The notes: generated by a model from the letters alone, not told the origin. 64,000 bases of DNA from JAAFJM01 sp964529175 (GCA_964529175.1 CAZGVO010000011.1:1-64000); one strand, 5' to 3'; shown: positions 44,701-53,293, counted from the stretch's first letter. Program-made: numbers and translations.

Positions 44701-45480
44701 TCCGTTCATTTAACTGATTTAAAAATAGCGGATAGTCAATTAATTGATTTAACTCTTGAGGAGCAAATGGATTACGCGCAGCGTATTTCATCATTGGTTT
44801 TATCAATCAGGAAAAAAGAAAATATTAAAGTTCGTCAGCCATTGCAACGTATTTTAATTCCTGTTGTTGATCAAAGGATAAAAGACGAAATTACGCATGT
44901 TAAAGACTTGATTTTAGCCGAAGTAAATGTTAAGGAGTTAGAATATATTGATGCAATTGATAAGTCAATTAAACCTAATTTTAAAACCTTAGGTAAAAAA
45001 GTTGGAGCTAAAATGAAGGATGTAGCTGCTGCTATAACCGCTTTTGACCAAAATAAAATTCAAGAATTAGAGCAAAATGGTGCGTTAAACCTTGAAATTG
45101 AAGGCGAAACATTCGAAATTTTACTAACAGATGTGGAAATTTTATCGAAGGAAATTACAGGATACAAAGTAGCTAATGAAGGTAAGATTACTGTAGCATT
45201 AGATATTGAAATGGACGAAGCCTTGCTGAATGAAGGTATAGCGCGCGAGTTGATAAGTAAATTACAAACTTTAAGAAAAGAATCTGGCTTGGCTGTTATG
45301 GATAAAATAAATGTTCAAATAGCTGACAATGTTTATACAAACGCATCGTTATCTGCTTATAATTCATATATTTGCAGCGAAATTTTAGCGAGTTCTATAC
45401 AAGTAGTTGAAAATGTGACAGATGGGGTTGATATAGATATAAACGAAAACCTTGTAAAAGTAAAAATAATTAAAGCTTAA
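41770..45480 (+). CDS. ileS: Isoleucine-tRNA ligase
   Basis: The 1236-residue class Ia synthetase charges tRNA-Ile. It has the HIGH-type motif GPPSANGMPGIHH at 47-59, a CP1 editing domain (WTTTPWTLPSNTALAV, DGTGIVHIAPSFGADD), KMSKR at 784-788 and the anticodon-binding C-terminus. It is longer than the usual Bacteroidota enzyme (about 1100-1150). Two oddities explain part of this. Residues about 227-237 (NSVAERSRSTE) are encoded by a palindromic repeat. About 138 residues separate GTPLPIWR (ends 544) from READLIDVWFDSG (683), more than I expect there, and that stretch is very AT-rich and Asn/Ser/Lys-rich. Both insertions keep the frame, so the gene is presumably functional. Confidence 0.96.
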   Translation: MTKYKEYKKLDFPAFEQEILKFWADEKIFEKSVANRKSAKPFVFYEGPPSANGMPGIHHVMSRAIKDIFCRYNTLKGFQVKRKAGWDTHGLPVELQVEKAMGITKEDIGKTISIEDYNEACRKDVMKYTDVWNDLTTRIGYWVDLNDPYITYENSYIESLWWCLKQLHNKGYLYKGYTIQPYSPAAGTGLSSHELNQPGTYKDVKDMTAVAMFKIVDGSQLKVDSNNSVAERSRSTEPVYFLAWTTTPWTLPSNTALAVGPKIDYVLVKTISQFSHEEVNVILAKNLVGKYFKPEQADLKFEDYKAGDKLVPYQILAEYKGKDLAGIKYEQLLPFDGIKVENGKSFEVITGDFVTTEDGTGIVHIAPSFGADDFRVAQQNGIGSLTLVDKRGKFLAEVKDDLFLYGEEYVKEAYLTETEKEAALALQKDKLQGFIKDTSKLNYLSVDERITLKLQNENKLFKKEKYDHTYPHCWRTDKPILYYPLESWFIKTTAVKDKLVENNAKINWKPASTGTGRFGNWLENLVDWNLSRSRYWGTPLPIWRSNLNYNEVISVGSFDDLVTNKSSEGIELVGYYVKDELRDLFLAIKNNDSKSIDFIRDINLSNGNSEEIISSFIEKIQNSKDIEHPRNLSLIPNNQKLKFLKPISEFDKGSFNLHKPFIDRVYFLPKGFENNNQSELYSREADLIDVWFDSGAMPYAQWNFMGKDSTEEAKAQFESAYPADYIAEGVDQTRGWFFTLHALAVLLNDCSDEIKAFNQKTGNPGIAFKNVIANGLVLDKNGQKMSKRLGNVVDPFTTIAKYGADATRWYMISNNDPWDNLKFDLDGIGESQRKFFGTLYNTYSFFAIYANIDGFVYDSSNIVAVKERTELDRWIISKLNSLIKLVSEKMDDYDPTPAARAIEEFVGDHLSNWYVRLSRRRFWKGEMNDEKKAAYETLYECLETVSQLMSSVAPFFADWLYRNLNESLIDSGKNTLQSVHLTDLKIADSQLIDLTLEEQMDYAQRISSLVLSIRKKENIKVRQPLQRILIPVVDQRIKDEITHVKDLILAEVNVKELEYIDAIDKSIKPNFKTLGKKVGAKMKDVAAAITAFDQNKIQELEQNGALNLEIEGETFEILLTDVEILSKEITGYKVANEGKITVALDIEMDEALLNEGIARELISKLQTLRKESGLAVMDKINVQIADNVYTNASLSAYNSYICSEILASSIQVVENVTDGVDIDINENLVKVKIIKA
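42450..42480. repeat. Palindromic repeat inserted in-frame in ileS
   Basis: GGTTGCTGAGCGAAGCCGAA begins at 42453 and is followed by GCACCGAA. Its outer arms TTCGGTTGCT and AGCACCGAA pair with a single bulge. The same element (one base different) occurs in the intergenic repeat cluster at 60073-60094. Here it lies within the editing-domain part of ileS and is translated as SVAERSRST. Confidence 0.8.
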
Positions 45481-45486
45481 ATTATA

Positions 45487-46653
45487 ATGGCCAAAAAAGT
45501 TGTGAAAAAAGCTGCTGCAAAAAAAGCAGTTAAAAAAGTTGTGAAAAAGCAAGTAGCCAAAAAAGCTGTTGCCAAAAAAGTTACGCCAGCTAAAAAAGCA
45601 TTACCAGCTAAAGCAGTAAAAAAGGTAGTTAAAAAAGCCGTAGCTAAGAAAGCAGTTACCAAAGTTGCACCTAAAAAAGTTGCTAAAACTATTGCAGCCA
45701 AAGGCGCTAAATCAACTTCTGCTAAAGCAGTAAAAAAAGTAGTAGCTAAAACCAGTGGGGCCAAAGGCACCAAAGCAACTGCCAAAAAAGTAACAACGCC
45801 AGCTAAGAAAGTTGCTGCTAAAAAAGCAGTAGTAGTAAAAAAGGCCGCTGTTAAAAAAGTAGTAGCTAAAAAAGTTGCAAAAAAAGCAGTAGTTGCTAGT
45901 AAAAAAGTTGCCACTAAAGTTTCAAAAGTTGTAGCTAAAAAAGTAGTTAAAACAGCATCGAAACCAGTAGCAAAAAAAGTAACTAAAGTAGTTAAGAAAG
46001 CAGCTACTAAGCCAGTGGTAGTTACCAAAGCAAAAGCTAAAACTACTAAAGCAGTAGTTGCAACAAAAACTAAAGTAGCTGCAAAACCTACAAAACCTGC
46101 TGTAGTTGCTAAAAAAGTTTCAAAAAAATCGGTTTTGGTTAATAAACCAATAAGCAAAAAAGTAGTGGCTAAAAAAGTTACTCCAGTAGCAAAACCAAAA
46201 GTTGAGAAAAAACAAGCTAAAGATACGCAGGAGCCAGTTCCATATCGTCCAGAAATGAAACAATTAGAAATGGCAACTGAGGCAAAACGTTATAGTGATG
46301 CAGATTTAGCTGAGTTTAAAGATATTATTGTTAAAAAAATGGCTTCGGCTAAAGCTGAGTTAGCTAACTTATTAGACCAAATGCAAAATCCAAATGCAAA
46401 TGGTGGAAACGATACAGATAGCAGTTATCAAACTTTAGAAGACGGACAATCGAGCAGCGAAAAAGAACATTTAAGCCAATTGGCAGCTCGTCAGCGTAAG
46501 TTTATTGAAAACTTAGATAATGCCTTAACACGTATTGAGAACAAAACTTATGGTATTTGTAAAGTAACAGGCAAACTAATTGCTAAAGAGCGTTTAAGAG
46601 CTGTTCCTCATACTACTTTAAGTATGGAAGCTAAGCTTCAACAGTATAAATAA
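45487..46653 (+). CDS. TraR/DksA-type regulator with histone H1-like N-terminal half
   Basis: The 388-residue protein has two halves. Residues 1 to about 245 are low-complexity Lys/Ala/Val repeats (AKKVVKKAAAKKAVKK style), like bacterial histone H1-like (AlgP/Hc) tails. Residues about 250-388 are a TraR/DksA domain: a long coiled coil, then GICKVTGKLIAKERLRAVPHTTLS. Only one zinc-finger Cys remains, as in other Bacteroidota relatives. The DksA part should enter the RNA polymerase secondary channel; the basic half probably binds DNA or RNA. It lies 6 bp after ileS and before lspA. Confidence 0.9.
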   Translation: MAKKVVKKAAAKKAVKKVVKKQVAKKAVAKKVTPAKKALPAKAVKKVVKKAVAKKAVTKVAPKKVAKTIAAKGAKSTSAKAVKKVVAKTSGAKGTKATAKKVTTPAKKVAAKKAVVVKKAAVKKVVAKKVAKKAVVASKKVATKVSKVVAKKVVKTASKPVAKKVTKVVKKAATKPVVVTKAKAKTTKAVVATKTKVAAKPTKPAVVAKKVSKKSVLVNKPISKKVVAKKVTPVAKPKVEKKQAKDTQEPVPYRPEMKQLEMATEAKRYSDADLAEFKDIIVKKMASAKAELANLLDQMQNPNANGGNDTDSSYQTLEDGQSSSEKEHLSQLAARQRKFIENLDNALTRIENKTYGICKVTGKLIAKERLRAVPHTTLSMEAKLQQYK

Positions 46654-46677
46654 TTTTTTTAAAAAAATATAAAAATT

Positions 46678-46715
46678 AATAGAGACGTAATGTATTATTG
46701 CGTCTCTATTTTTTT
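46678..46715 (+). terminator. Terminator/attenuator before lspA
   Basis: A 14-bp stem with one G-T pair (46678-46691 with 46697-46710) is followed by seven T. It ends 10 bp before the lspA start, so lspA would get only read-through or its own promoter. Confidence 0.85.
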
Positions 46716-46724
46716 AAGCAAATA

Positions 46725-47381
46725 ATGAAAAATAAACATGTGGTTTACCCAATTGCTATTGGGATTATATTATTAATTATTGACCAATGGAGCAAAGTTT
46801 ATGTAAAAACGCATTTTAACTTGAGCGAAGAAGTAAATGTAGCTGGAAATTGGTTTAAACTTCATTTCTTAGAAAACTACGGAATGGCTTTTGGTATTGA
46901 GTTTGGAGGCGATTGGGGTAAAATTATACTTACATTGTTTCGTATTATTTTTTGTGGAGTTATAGTTTATTATATAAATGGTTTAATTAAAGCTAAATCT
47001 CATTTGGGTTATACCATTAGTTGGACAATGATTTTGGTTGGAGCTTTGGGTAATATTATTGATTCGGTATTTTATGGCGTATTGTTTTCAAAAAGCGATT
47101 ATTGGAGTTTAGCTACTTTTTTACCTGCTGACGGTGGTTATGCCTCGTGGTTTCATGGTTCGGTTGTCGATATGCTTTATTTCCCAATTCTGCATGGTAC
47201 ATTTCCTTCGTGGTTGCCGGTTTGGGGTGGTGAAAGTTTTGAATTTTTTAGGCCAGTATTTAACGTAGCAGACGCAACCATTAGCGTTGGTTTTGTTTTG
47301 ATATTATTGTTTCAAAAAGCATTTGCTGAACAATCGGCACCCAAGGATGAGGTTGATACTTTAGAAGAGGTTAAGGAATAA
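46725..47381 (+). CDS. lspA: Lipoprotein signal peptidase LspA
   Basis: The 218-residue inner-membrane aspartic protease (signal peptidase II) removes lipoprotein signal peptides. Four hydrophobic helices are visible. The family motifs are IDQWSKVYV, ENYGMAFG, GNIIDSVFYG and FNVADATISVG; the last two hold the catalytic aspartates. An insertion near GSVVDMLYFPI is usual for Bacteroidota LspA. The frame opens at 46698, but that start lies within the terminator hairpin, so the ATG at 46725 is preferred. The many lipoproteins in this window are its substrates. Confidence 0.95.
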   Translation: MKNKHVVYPIAIGIILLIIDQWSKVYVKTHFNLSEEVNVAGNWFKLHFLENYGMAFGIEFGGDWGKIILTLFRIIFCGVIVYYINGLIKAKSHLGYTISWTMILVGALGNIIDSVFYGVLFSKSDYWSLATFLPADGGYASWFHGSVVDMLYFPILHGTFPSWLPVWGGESFEFFRPVFNVADATISVGFVLILLFQKAFAEQSAPKDEVDTLEEVKE

Positions 47382-47406
47382 TCAATTAGCAACAGGCAAT
47401 AAGTAA

Positions 47407-48024
47407 TTGACAAGTAGTAAATCAAATATTAAAATTAGCAGCGCAAAAGCTAAGCAACTTTTTGATGAAGGTTATCAATTAGCTTACGAAACCAAAACAA
47501 AAAGTAAACCTTGGAATAAAATATTTGAGTTATGGATTATTGCAGCCAAAGCCGGAAATACAAGAGCTCAATTTTATGTAGGAACATGTTATGATTTAGG
47601 CAAAGGTGTCGATAAAGATATTTCAGAGGCTTTTAAGTGGTATATGAAAGCTGCTAAAAGTGGTAAAATGGAGGCTCAATTCAATATTGGTTTTTTCTAT
47701 AAAGAAGGTGAATTAGTAAAGCAGAATTATAAAAAAGCATTTTATTGGTATTCATTAGCAGCCAAACAAGGAGATATTGAAGCTCAAAGAGATTTAGGTT
47801 ATTGCTATTCTTATGGCGAAGGTGTAAAACAAGATTACTTAAAAGCAATTTACTGGTATAAAAAAGCTGCTAAACAAAAAGATGATAAGGCTCTTTATAA
47901 TTTAGGTTTATGTTATGAATTTGGTGATGGTGTTAAGCAATCTTTTAGATGGGCTAAATATTATTATACCAAAGCTAGTAAACTTGGAAACAAAAAAGCA
48001 ACCAATAAATTAAAGAAATTATAG
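47407..48024 (+). CDS. Sel1-like repeat protein
   Basis: The 205-residue protein consists of about four Sel1/TPR-like repeats of 36 residues. Each has the pattern AQFYVGTCYDLGKGVDKDISEAFKWYMKAA, then GVKQDYLKAIYWYKKAA. Such alpha-solenoids mediate protein-protein contacts. There is no signal peptide, so it is probably cytoplasmic. The start is TTG at 47407. It follows lspA by 25 bp. Confidence 0.9.
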   Translation: MTSSKSNIKISSAKAKQLFDEGYQLAYETKTKSKPWNKIFELWIIAAKAGNTRAQFYVGTCYDLGKGVDKDISEAFKWYMKAAKSGKMEAQFNIGFFYKEGELVKQNYKKAFYWYSLAAKQGDIEAQRDLGYCYSYGEGVKQDYLKAIYWYKKAAKQKDDKALYNLGLCYEFGDGVKQSFRWAKYYYTKASKLGNKKATNKLKKL

Positions 48025-48082
48025 GTTATATTTTATAAATGAAAATCAAAAATCACAACTCAAAAATCAATAATAAAAATAT

Positions 48083-48862
48083 ATGGAATTTGAATTTATA
48101 TTAGTAAACCCCAATTACGATAAGCATATTGCTTTAATTCAATTAAATAGACCCAAAGAATTAAATGCATTGAATTTACAATTGATGTTAGAGCTAAAAA
48201 AGGCTTTACAGCAATTAGATGACAATGACGATGTGCGTTGTATAATCATTACTGGAAATGAGCAAGCTTTTGCGGCTGGTGCCGATATAAAACAAATGGA
48301 AAGCAAAAATGCCATTGATTTATTGAAAATTGATCAGTTTGAAACTTGGGATCAAATTAGAAAAACTAAAAAGCCAATTATAGCTGCTGTGAGCGGTTTT
48401 GCTTTAGGCGGTGGCTGTGAGTTAGTAATGACTTGCGATATGGTAGTAGCTAGCGAAACTGCTAAATTTGGTCAGCCTGAAATAAAATTGGGCATTATGC
48501 CTGGAGCAGGAGGAACCCAACGCTTAACTAAAGCTGTAGGTAAAGCATTGGCTATGGAAATGGTATTAACAGGCAAGTTTATTAGTGCCGAAGAAGCATT
48601 AAGTGCTGGATTAATAAATAGGGTAGTGCCAACGGAATTGTATTTAGAAGAGGCTGTAAAATTGGCTAAAGAAATAACTGTACAAAGTCCAGTAGCTATT
48701 CGTTTGGCTAAGGAAAGTGTGTTAAAAGCTTTTGATAGTGGTTTGCAAGAAGGTTTATATTTTGAACGTAAAAACTTCTACATGTGTTTTGCTTCAGAAG
48801 ACCAAAAAGAAGGAATGAAAGCCTTTGTTGAAAAACGCAAACCTGTATTTACAGGTAAATAG
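48083..48862 (+). CDS. Enoyl-CoA hydratase (crotonase family)
   Basis: The 259-residue crotonase-fold enzyme has the oxyanion-hole motifs AFAAGADIKQM and ALGGGCELVMTCDMVVA. The catalytic glutamates appear in GQPEIKLGIMPGAGGTQRL (both Glu positions of enoyl-CoA hydratase 1 are conserved). It hydrates trans-2-enoyl-CoA in fatty-acid or amino-acid degradation. It lies alone with its own terminator. Confidence 0.94.
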   Translation: MEFEFILVNPNYDKHIALIQLNRPKELNALNLQLMLELKKALQQLDDNDDVRCIIITGNEQAFAAGADIKQMESKNAIDLLKIDQFETWDQIRKTKKPIIAAVSGFALGGGCELVMTCDMVVASETAKFGQPEIKLGIMPGAGGTQRLTKAVGKALAMEMVLTGKFISAEEALSAGLINRVVPTELYLEEAVKLAKEITVQSPVAIRLAKESVLKAFDSGLQEGLYFERKNFYMCFASEDQKEGMKAFVEKRKPVFTGK

Positions 48863-48880
48863 GTTAAATAATTTTGATAT

Positions 48881-48920
48881 AAAAAGCCCTTTCAATTTTT
48901 GTTATTGAAAGGGCTTTTTT
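48881..48920. terminator. Bidirectional terminator
   Basis: A perfect 16-bp stem (48881-48896 with 48904-48919) with A and T tracts lies between the convergent enoyl-CoA hydratase and outer-membrane protein genes. Confidence 0.92.
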
Positions 48921-49597
48921 TAAAGCAATAGAAAACCTACTTTAAAACCTACTAATGGCGCAATTCCTTTGTAGGCATAGTCCCAATATAGTTTGTTAAA
49001 CTCTCGTATCTCTTTTACCTTTGAATCGATATTGGTGTTAACATAACTTACTCCAACCCATAAATTCACTAAAAAACGGCCTTCACTTCCGGTAGCTCCA
49101 AAGTAAAAACTACTAGTTGATTGATCTCCTTGAGCCGCATATTGGCCAAGTCTATATTCGTAAAAGGTTAATCCATCGTCTTGGTATGGAAAATAACCAT
49201 AGTCGTTTAGTTTAAAGTTATATTGGTTATACGAAAATTCAGATCCAGCAAAAAAATGCTCTCTTAATGTATGGATAAAATAATATTTAGCACCAATATT
49301 AAATCCATTTCCGTTTATTTCATCATTGGCACGTTTGGTTTGGTCGTAAGTAGTGGTAGCCGAAACATCTTTAACGGATTTATCGCCATTCCTATTGGTA
49401 AAGCCCGAGTAATATTGCCCACCAGCATAAATATGTAGGTTTGGAAATAACTTATATTCAACATCGGCTTTTATGCCATTTATTAATAAAAACTGAGGGT
49501 GAACATGAAATGATAATTTAAGTGAATCGAATTTGTTTTGAGCCATTGCTATGCCACACCAAAACAAAAATGTAAAAGTAATTAACTGCTTTGTCAT
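48920..49597 (-). CDS. Outer-membrane beta-barrel protein, unknown role
   Basis: The 225-residue protein has a signal peptide ending AMAQ. Amphipathic strands fit an 8-10-stranded barrel (LFPNLHIYAGGQYYSGF, GFNIGAKYYFIH, FAGSEFSYNQYNF, FLVNLWVGVSYVNT, terminal GFKVGFLLL). I know no specific family. It is 5 bp downstream of an LVIVD lipoprotein gene, so it is probably the last gene of that operon. Confidence 0.8.
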   Translation of the reverse strand: MTKQLITFTFLFWCGIAMAQNKFDSLKLSFHVHPQFLLINGIKADVEYKLFPNLHIYAGGQYYSGFTNRNGDKSVKDVSATTTYDQTKRANDEINGNGFNIGAKYYFIHTLREHFFAGSEFSYNQYNFKLNDYGYFPYQDDGLTFYEYRLGQYAAQGDQSTSSFYFGATGSEGRFLVNLWVGVSYVNTNIDSKVKEIREFNKLYWDYAYKGIAPLVGFKVGFLLL

Positions 49598-49602
49598 GCT
49601 GT

Positions 49603-50364
49603 TTATGGGGTTTTAGTTACTATTTTACTCAAAAACCAAATGCTATCACTAGCTATGCCTAATTGGGTTATGCCTTCATCTCCAACCAAAATAAGCGAAG
49701 AATCAAGTGGAATAATATCGTGAGCCGAAATATTGAAACTTTTCTTAATAACTAGGTTGGCTGGATTGGTAGCATCGTACCAACGCAATAAGTTATCGCA
49801 AACAAATAAATCATCTCCATGTAAGCCAAGACCTTTTGGTTTGTTTAAATTATAGGTTCTTATTAAATAAGTATTGCTTGGGTTTGATACATTATAAGTC
49901 AATAATTGGTTGGTATTTCCCCAACATCTTCTGCTATTTGGCGTGCCTTCGCTATTAAGGGTTACAAATGCATAATCTTGATTAGCCACTACAGGATCGC
50001 ACGACCTAAAATGAGGCACGGCTGCTAACTCGGCTATTAGCAATGGATTAGAAACATCGTATATAAACATACCATTTTGCGAACCAATAAAAATGGTTTT
50101 TTCATCTCGGGCAAAAATGGTTTCAATATCTCTGCCTATATTATTAGAGCCTAACTTATTAGGCTTTAAAGGATTGGTAATATCAAAAACATTTAAGTTT
50201 TCATGATCAACGGTATATAAATGATTACCAACTATGGTAAAGCGGGCAGTAGAACCGCCTACACCTGCACCATCGGTTCCTATAGCATTACTTTCTGTTG
50301 ATTCTTTGGTGCATGCGCTTAAAATAGTTAAAGCCATGCCTATAATAATAATGTACTTTTTCAT
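49603..50364 (-). CDS. LVIVD-repeat lipoprotein
   Basis: The 253-residue lipoprotein (lipobox ILSAC) has LVIVD-type beta-propeller repeats: NVFDITNPLKPNKLGS, FIYDVSNPLLIAELA, LLTYNVSNPSNTYLIRTY and WYDATNPANLVIKKSF. These repeats build surface-exposed propellers of unknown binding function. It is 2 bp from another LVIVD gene upstream, and the two probably work together. It may be outer-membrane anchored facing the periplasm or surface. Confidence 0.88.
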   Translation of the reverse strand: MKKYIIIIGMALTILSACTKESTESNAIGTDGAGVGGSTARFTIVGNHLYTVDHENLNVFDITNPLKPNKLGSNNIGRDIETIFARDEKTIFIGSQNGMFIYDVSNPLLIAELAAVPHFRSCDPVVANQDYAFVTLNSEGTPNSRRCWGNTNQLLTYNVSNPSNTYLIRTYNLNKPKGLGLHGDDLFVCDNLLRWYDATNPANLVIKKSFNISAHDIIPLDSSLILVGDEGITQLGIASDSIWFLSKIVTKTP

Positions 50365-50366
50365 AG

Positions 50367-50894
50367 TTAATTGGCTTTATTCCATTTTACTAAAACTAAA
50401 TCTGTTGGTCTGTTGGCTTTTAAATGCTCAGGTCTTACCTTTAAATTATCAGGAGGAACAGGCTCTGGAAAAGCATCAACTATGCGTTCCGATACTTTTA
50501 TTTGGCTAGTATTACTCAAATCAATGGCTACTAAATCGGTGGCATTATCTACATACATGGTATTGCCTTTTATAGCCATATCAAAACAGCCCAATACTTT
50601 TATAAAACCAAGTTTTACAGGAGCTGCCGGATTGCTGTTATCAATAATATGGACACCAAGACCTGCTTCACTAACAAATAGGTAATTATCTTTGGTGTAA
50701 ATTTTGGCAGGAGTGCCAATTTCTCGAGGAGAGTTTAATGAAATGGAGTTTTCTAAATCGGCTCTTTTCATAAACACTGGATTATATTCAGTGTAAACTT
50801 TTCCGATTGGCTCGTTACACCTTAAACTACTTAAAGTAATAAAAGCCAATAAACCAAGGCAAAGCTTAATGGTAATGAGTTTAAGTTTTAGCAT
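50367..50894 (-). CDS. Short LVIVD-repeat lipoprotein
   Basis: The 175-residue protein has an N-terminal signal (Cys near residue 26, in LRCNE). Two LVIVD-like repeats are visible: VHIIDNSNPAAPVKLGF and LVAIDLSNTSQIKVSE. It is too short for a whole propeller by itself. Its tight linkage to the longer LVIVD gene suggests either a duplication or a two-chain assembly. Confidence 0.82.
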   Translation of the reverse strand: MLKLKLITIKLCLGLLAFITLSSLRCNEPIGKVYTEYNPVFMKRADLENSISLNSPREIGTPAKIYTKDNYLFVSEAGLGVHIIDNSNPAAPVKLGFIKVLGCFDMAIKGNTMYVDNATDLVAIDLSNTSQIKVSERIVDAFPEPVPPDNLKVRPEHLKANRPTDLVLVKWNKAN

Positions 50895-50973
50895 ATAAGT
50901 TTTAATTATTCTTAAATCAAATATGCTAAAACTAAATTTAAAATACTAGTAAATACTTAATTTTATAAAAAAA

Positions 50974-51384
50974 TTAAGTAGTAAAATAGGGTTTTAAAGC
51001 ATCAATTAATGCGGCTGGAGCCATGGTTAATTTATTGGTTTTCATATCAATATTCACTAACTCTACTTCTGCTTTTGTAATTAATTCATTATTAGGATTA
51101 TATATTTCATAATGAAAATGGATTCTAACCTTGGGTAATTCTTTTATGGTGGTAATAATGGTTAGCTCATCATCGTAATAGGCCGATTTTAAGTACTTGC
51201 ATTGCAGGTTTAAAACAGGCATTCTTATCCCACTATCTTCAAAACTTTTATACGATAAACCAACTTGTCGCAATGCGTCTGTTCTGGCTACTTCTAGGTA
51301 TTGAGCGTAATTTCCATGATATACTACACCCATTTGGTCGGTTTCGGCATACCTTACCCTAATGGTGGTTTTGCTGGTAAACAT
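50974..51384 (-). CDS. YbgC/FadM-type acyl-CoA thioesterase
   Basis: The 136-residue hotdog-fold enzyme has the YbgC-family motif RYAETDQMGVVYHGNYAQYLEVARTD, with the active-site Asp and the following Tyr-His-Gly-Asn. It hydrolyses short or medium acyl-CoA thioesters in the cytoplasm. It lies 10 bp from the OmpA-family gene upstream. The window's other 4HBT enzyme (13230) is a distinct subgroup. Confidence 0.93.
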   Translation of the reverse strand: MFTSKTTIRVRYAETDQMGVVYHGNYAQYLEVARTDALRQVGLSYKSFEDSGIRMPVLNLQCKYLKSAYYDDELTIITTIKELPKVRIHFHYEIYNPNNELITKAEVELVNIDMKTNKLTMAPAALIDALKPYFTT

Positions 51385-51394
51385 TTGGCTATTT

Positions 51395-53293
51395 TTATTT
51401 AATAATTTTAAACTCGGTTCTTCTGTTTTTACTCCTGTTGGCTTCAGTTAAATTATCAACTATTGGTTTCGAATCGGCATAACCTTTATACGTTAAGCGA
51501 GCTGCTTCTATTTTATTGGCTACCAAATAATCGTAAACTGCTTTAGCACGGTTATTCGATAAAGTGATATTATCTTGTTTTTTACCTTGGTTATCGGTGT
51601 GTCCACCTATTTCAATTCTAAGTTTTGGATTAACTTGTAAAAACTGCACTAGTTTATCTAACTCGGCAGTAGATTCAGCTTTTAAATCAAACTTGGCTGT
51701 TTCAAAGAAAATGTTTTTTAAAACCACTGTTGCTCCATCAGCAATTGGAATTAAAGGCACATCCAAAAACAATGGATTGGTATTGGTTTGGTCTTTTAAA
51801 CTAAAGTTTTCGGAATAAAACATATAGCCAGCCAAACTAACATTTAAAGCATAATTTTTATTGCCTTGTAAACTCATTAAAAACTCTCCAGTTGTTTTAT
51901 TAGAGCGCGATTCAATAACTGTTTTTTTAGTTCCTAAATCAATTAACTCTAATTTGGCAGCTAGTTTCTTTTTGGTTAAAGCATCATATACCACCCCTTT
52001 AACATAGCCAGTTTGTTCAGGACGTGCTTGTTTATACAATTCAAATTGGTAAATATCTAATCCACCCAAACCACCTTTTTTAGCCGATGAAATAAAGGCA
52101 TTGATACCATCGCTGGTAATGCAAAAACTTTGTTCATCTTCGTTGGTATTAATGGGGTAACCAATATTTAAGGGTGTTTGCCAACGGCCATTGGTTGCAC
52201 GTTTGCTACTAAAAATATCTAATCCGCCCATGCCTGGGTGACCATTGCTTACAAAAAATAATGTTTTATCGTCTAATGCTATAAACGGATATTGTTCCTC
52301 ACCATCGGTATTAACCTCTGGCCCTAAGTTAATAGGCGGTGCCCAACGTCCATTATTATAAGTGGTCATCCAAATATCGCTGCCACCAAATCCGCCTGGT
52401 CTATCGCTAGCAAAATATACTGTTTTGCCATTAAAAGCTACACTTGGTTGGGTTTCCCATCTGCGGGTATTTACTGGGGAACCTAAGTTTTTAGGTTCAC
52501 TCCATTGGTCGCCATCCAACACACTTAATAATATATCGCAACTGTTTTCTATTTCGCCACAATAAGTATAAAATATGTATTGTCCATCGGCACTGATGGA
52601 AGCTGTTCCTTCGTTTTTATCGCTATTAATTGGCGCACCTATTGATTTGGCTTTTGAATAACCTTTGCCATCTTTTTTACTGATATAAAAATCTTCGTTA
52701 CCTGTTCTTCTATCTCCTATGTTACGGGTAAATAAAAGCGTTTGTCCATCGGCAGTTAATACCGGAAAATAATCATCGTAAATGGAATTAACATTTGGCC
52801 CTAAACTAATTGGGTTATAAGGCACTGGTTTTTTTAAAGCTTCTACTGCAAAATCAATGTTTTTTTCTAGTTTTAAACCTACTGGTTTACGAGCAAACCA
52901 ATCAGGAAATTGCACAAACTTTTTGATGTTTATTTGCGCACTATCGTACTGACCCATGGCATACATATAACTTGATAAACCTAAATAACTCAATGGGAAA
53001 TTAGGATTTACTTTTACCAGTTTATTGTACAATTCTTGTGCTTTGTCGTCTTGTTCGTTTTTTTCGTATAAATCGGCTAAAAGCATGTGTGCATCAATAT
53101 AATTGGCATCTAACTCCAATGCTTTTTTACATAAATCAATGGCTTCGCCATAGTTTTGTAGCGTAAAATTTTGTAATGCTTGATTGAATAATTTATCAGC
53201 TTTTTTGTTTTGGGTGGATGTAAATGGCTTTTCCTGAGCAAAAACCGATACACTCAGCATGAACGCGAATATAAAAAGGGTGCTTTTAAACAT
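51395..53293 (-). CDS. PorE-like TPR / PD40 propeller / OmpA protein
   Basis: The 632-residue envelope protein has a signal peptide (SVFAQ). TPR repeats span about 25-115 (YGEAIDLCKKALELDANYIDAHM). A PD40 beta-propeller follows at about 160-425 (DYFPVLTADGQTLLFTRN, GTASISADGQYIFYTYCG, QPSVAFNGKTVYFASDRPGGFGGSDIW). A carboxypeptidase-like domain lies at about 430-515, then an OmpA peptidoglycan-binding domain (IEIGGHTDNQGKKQDN, LSNNRAKAVYDYL, NRRTEFKI). This exact order is that of PorE of the type IX secretion system, but several paralogues share it, so no symbol is given. Confidence 0.88.
   Translation of the reverse strand: MFKSTLFIFAFMLSVSVFAQEKPFTSTQNKKADKLFNQALQNFTLQNYGEAIDLCKKALELDANYIDAHMLLADLYEKNEQDDKAQELYNKLVKVNPNFPLSYLGLSSYMYAMGQYDSAQINIKKFVQFPDWFARKPVGLKLEKNIDFAVEALKKPVPYNPISLGPNVNSIYDDYFPVLTADGQTLLFTRNIGDRRTGNEDFYISKKDGKGYSKAKSIGAPINSDKNEGTASISADGQYIFYTYCGEIENSCDILLSVLDGDQWSEPKNLGSPVNTRRWETQPSVAFNGKTVYFASDRPGGFGGSDIWMTTYNNGRWAPPINLGPEVNTDGEEQYPFIALDDKTLFFVSNGHPGMGGLDIFSSKRATNGRWQTPLNIGYPINTNEDEQSFCITSDGINAFISSAKKGGLGGLDIYQFELYKQARPEQTGYVKGVVYDALTKKKLAAKLELIDLGTKKTVIESRSNKTTGEFLMSLQGNKNYALNVSLAGYMFYSENFSLKDQTNTNPLFLDVPLIPIADGATVVLKNIFFETAKFDLKAESTAELDKLVQFLQVNPKLRIEIGGHTDNQGKKQDNITLSNNRAKAVYDYLVANKIEAARLTYKGYADSKPIVDNLTEANRSKNRRTEFKIIK

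Noticed and set aside
45477..46157. 226-codon frame antisense to the Lys/Ala-rich region
   Set aside because: It is a mirror of the low-complexity AAA/GCT codons of the H1-like tail.
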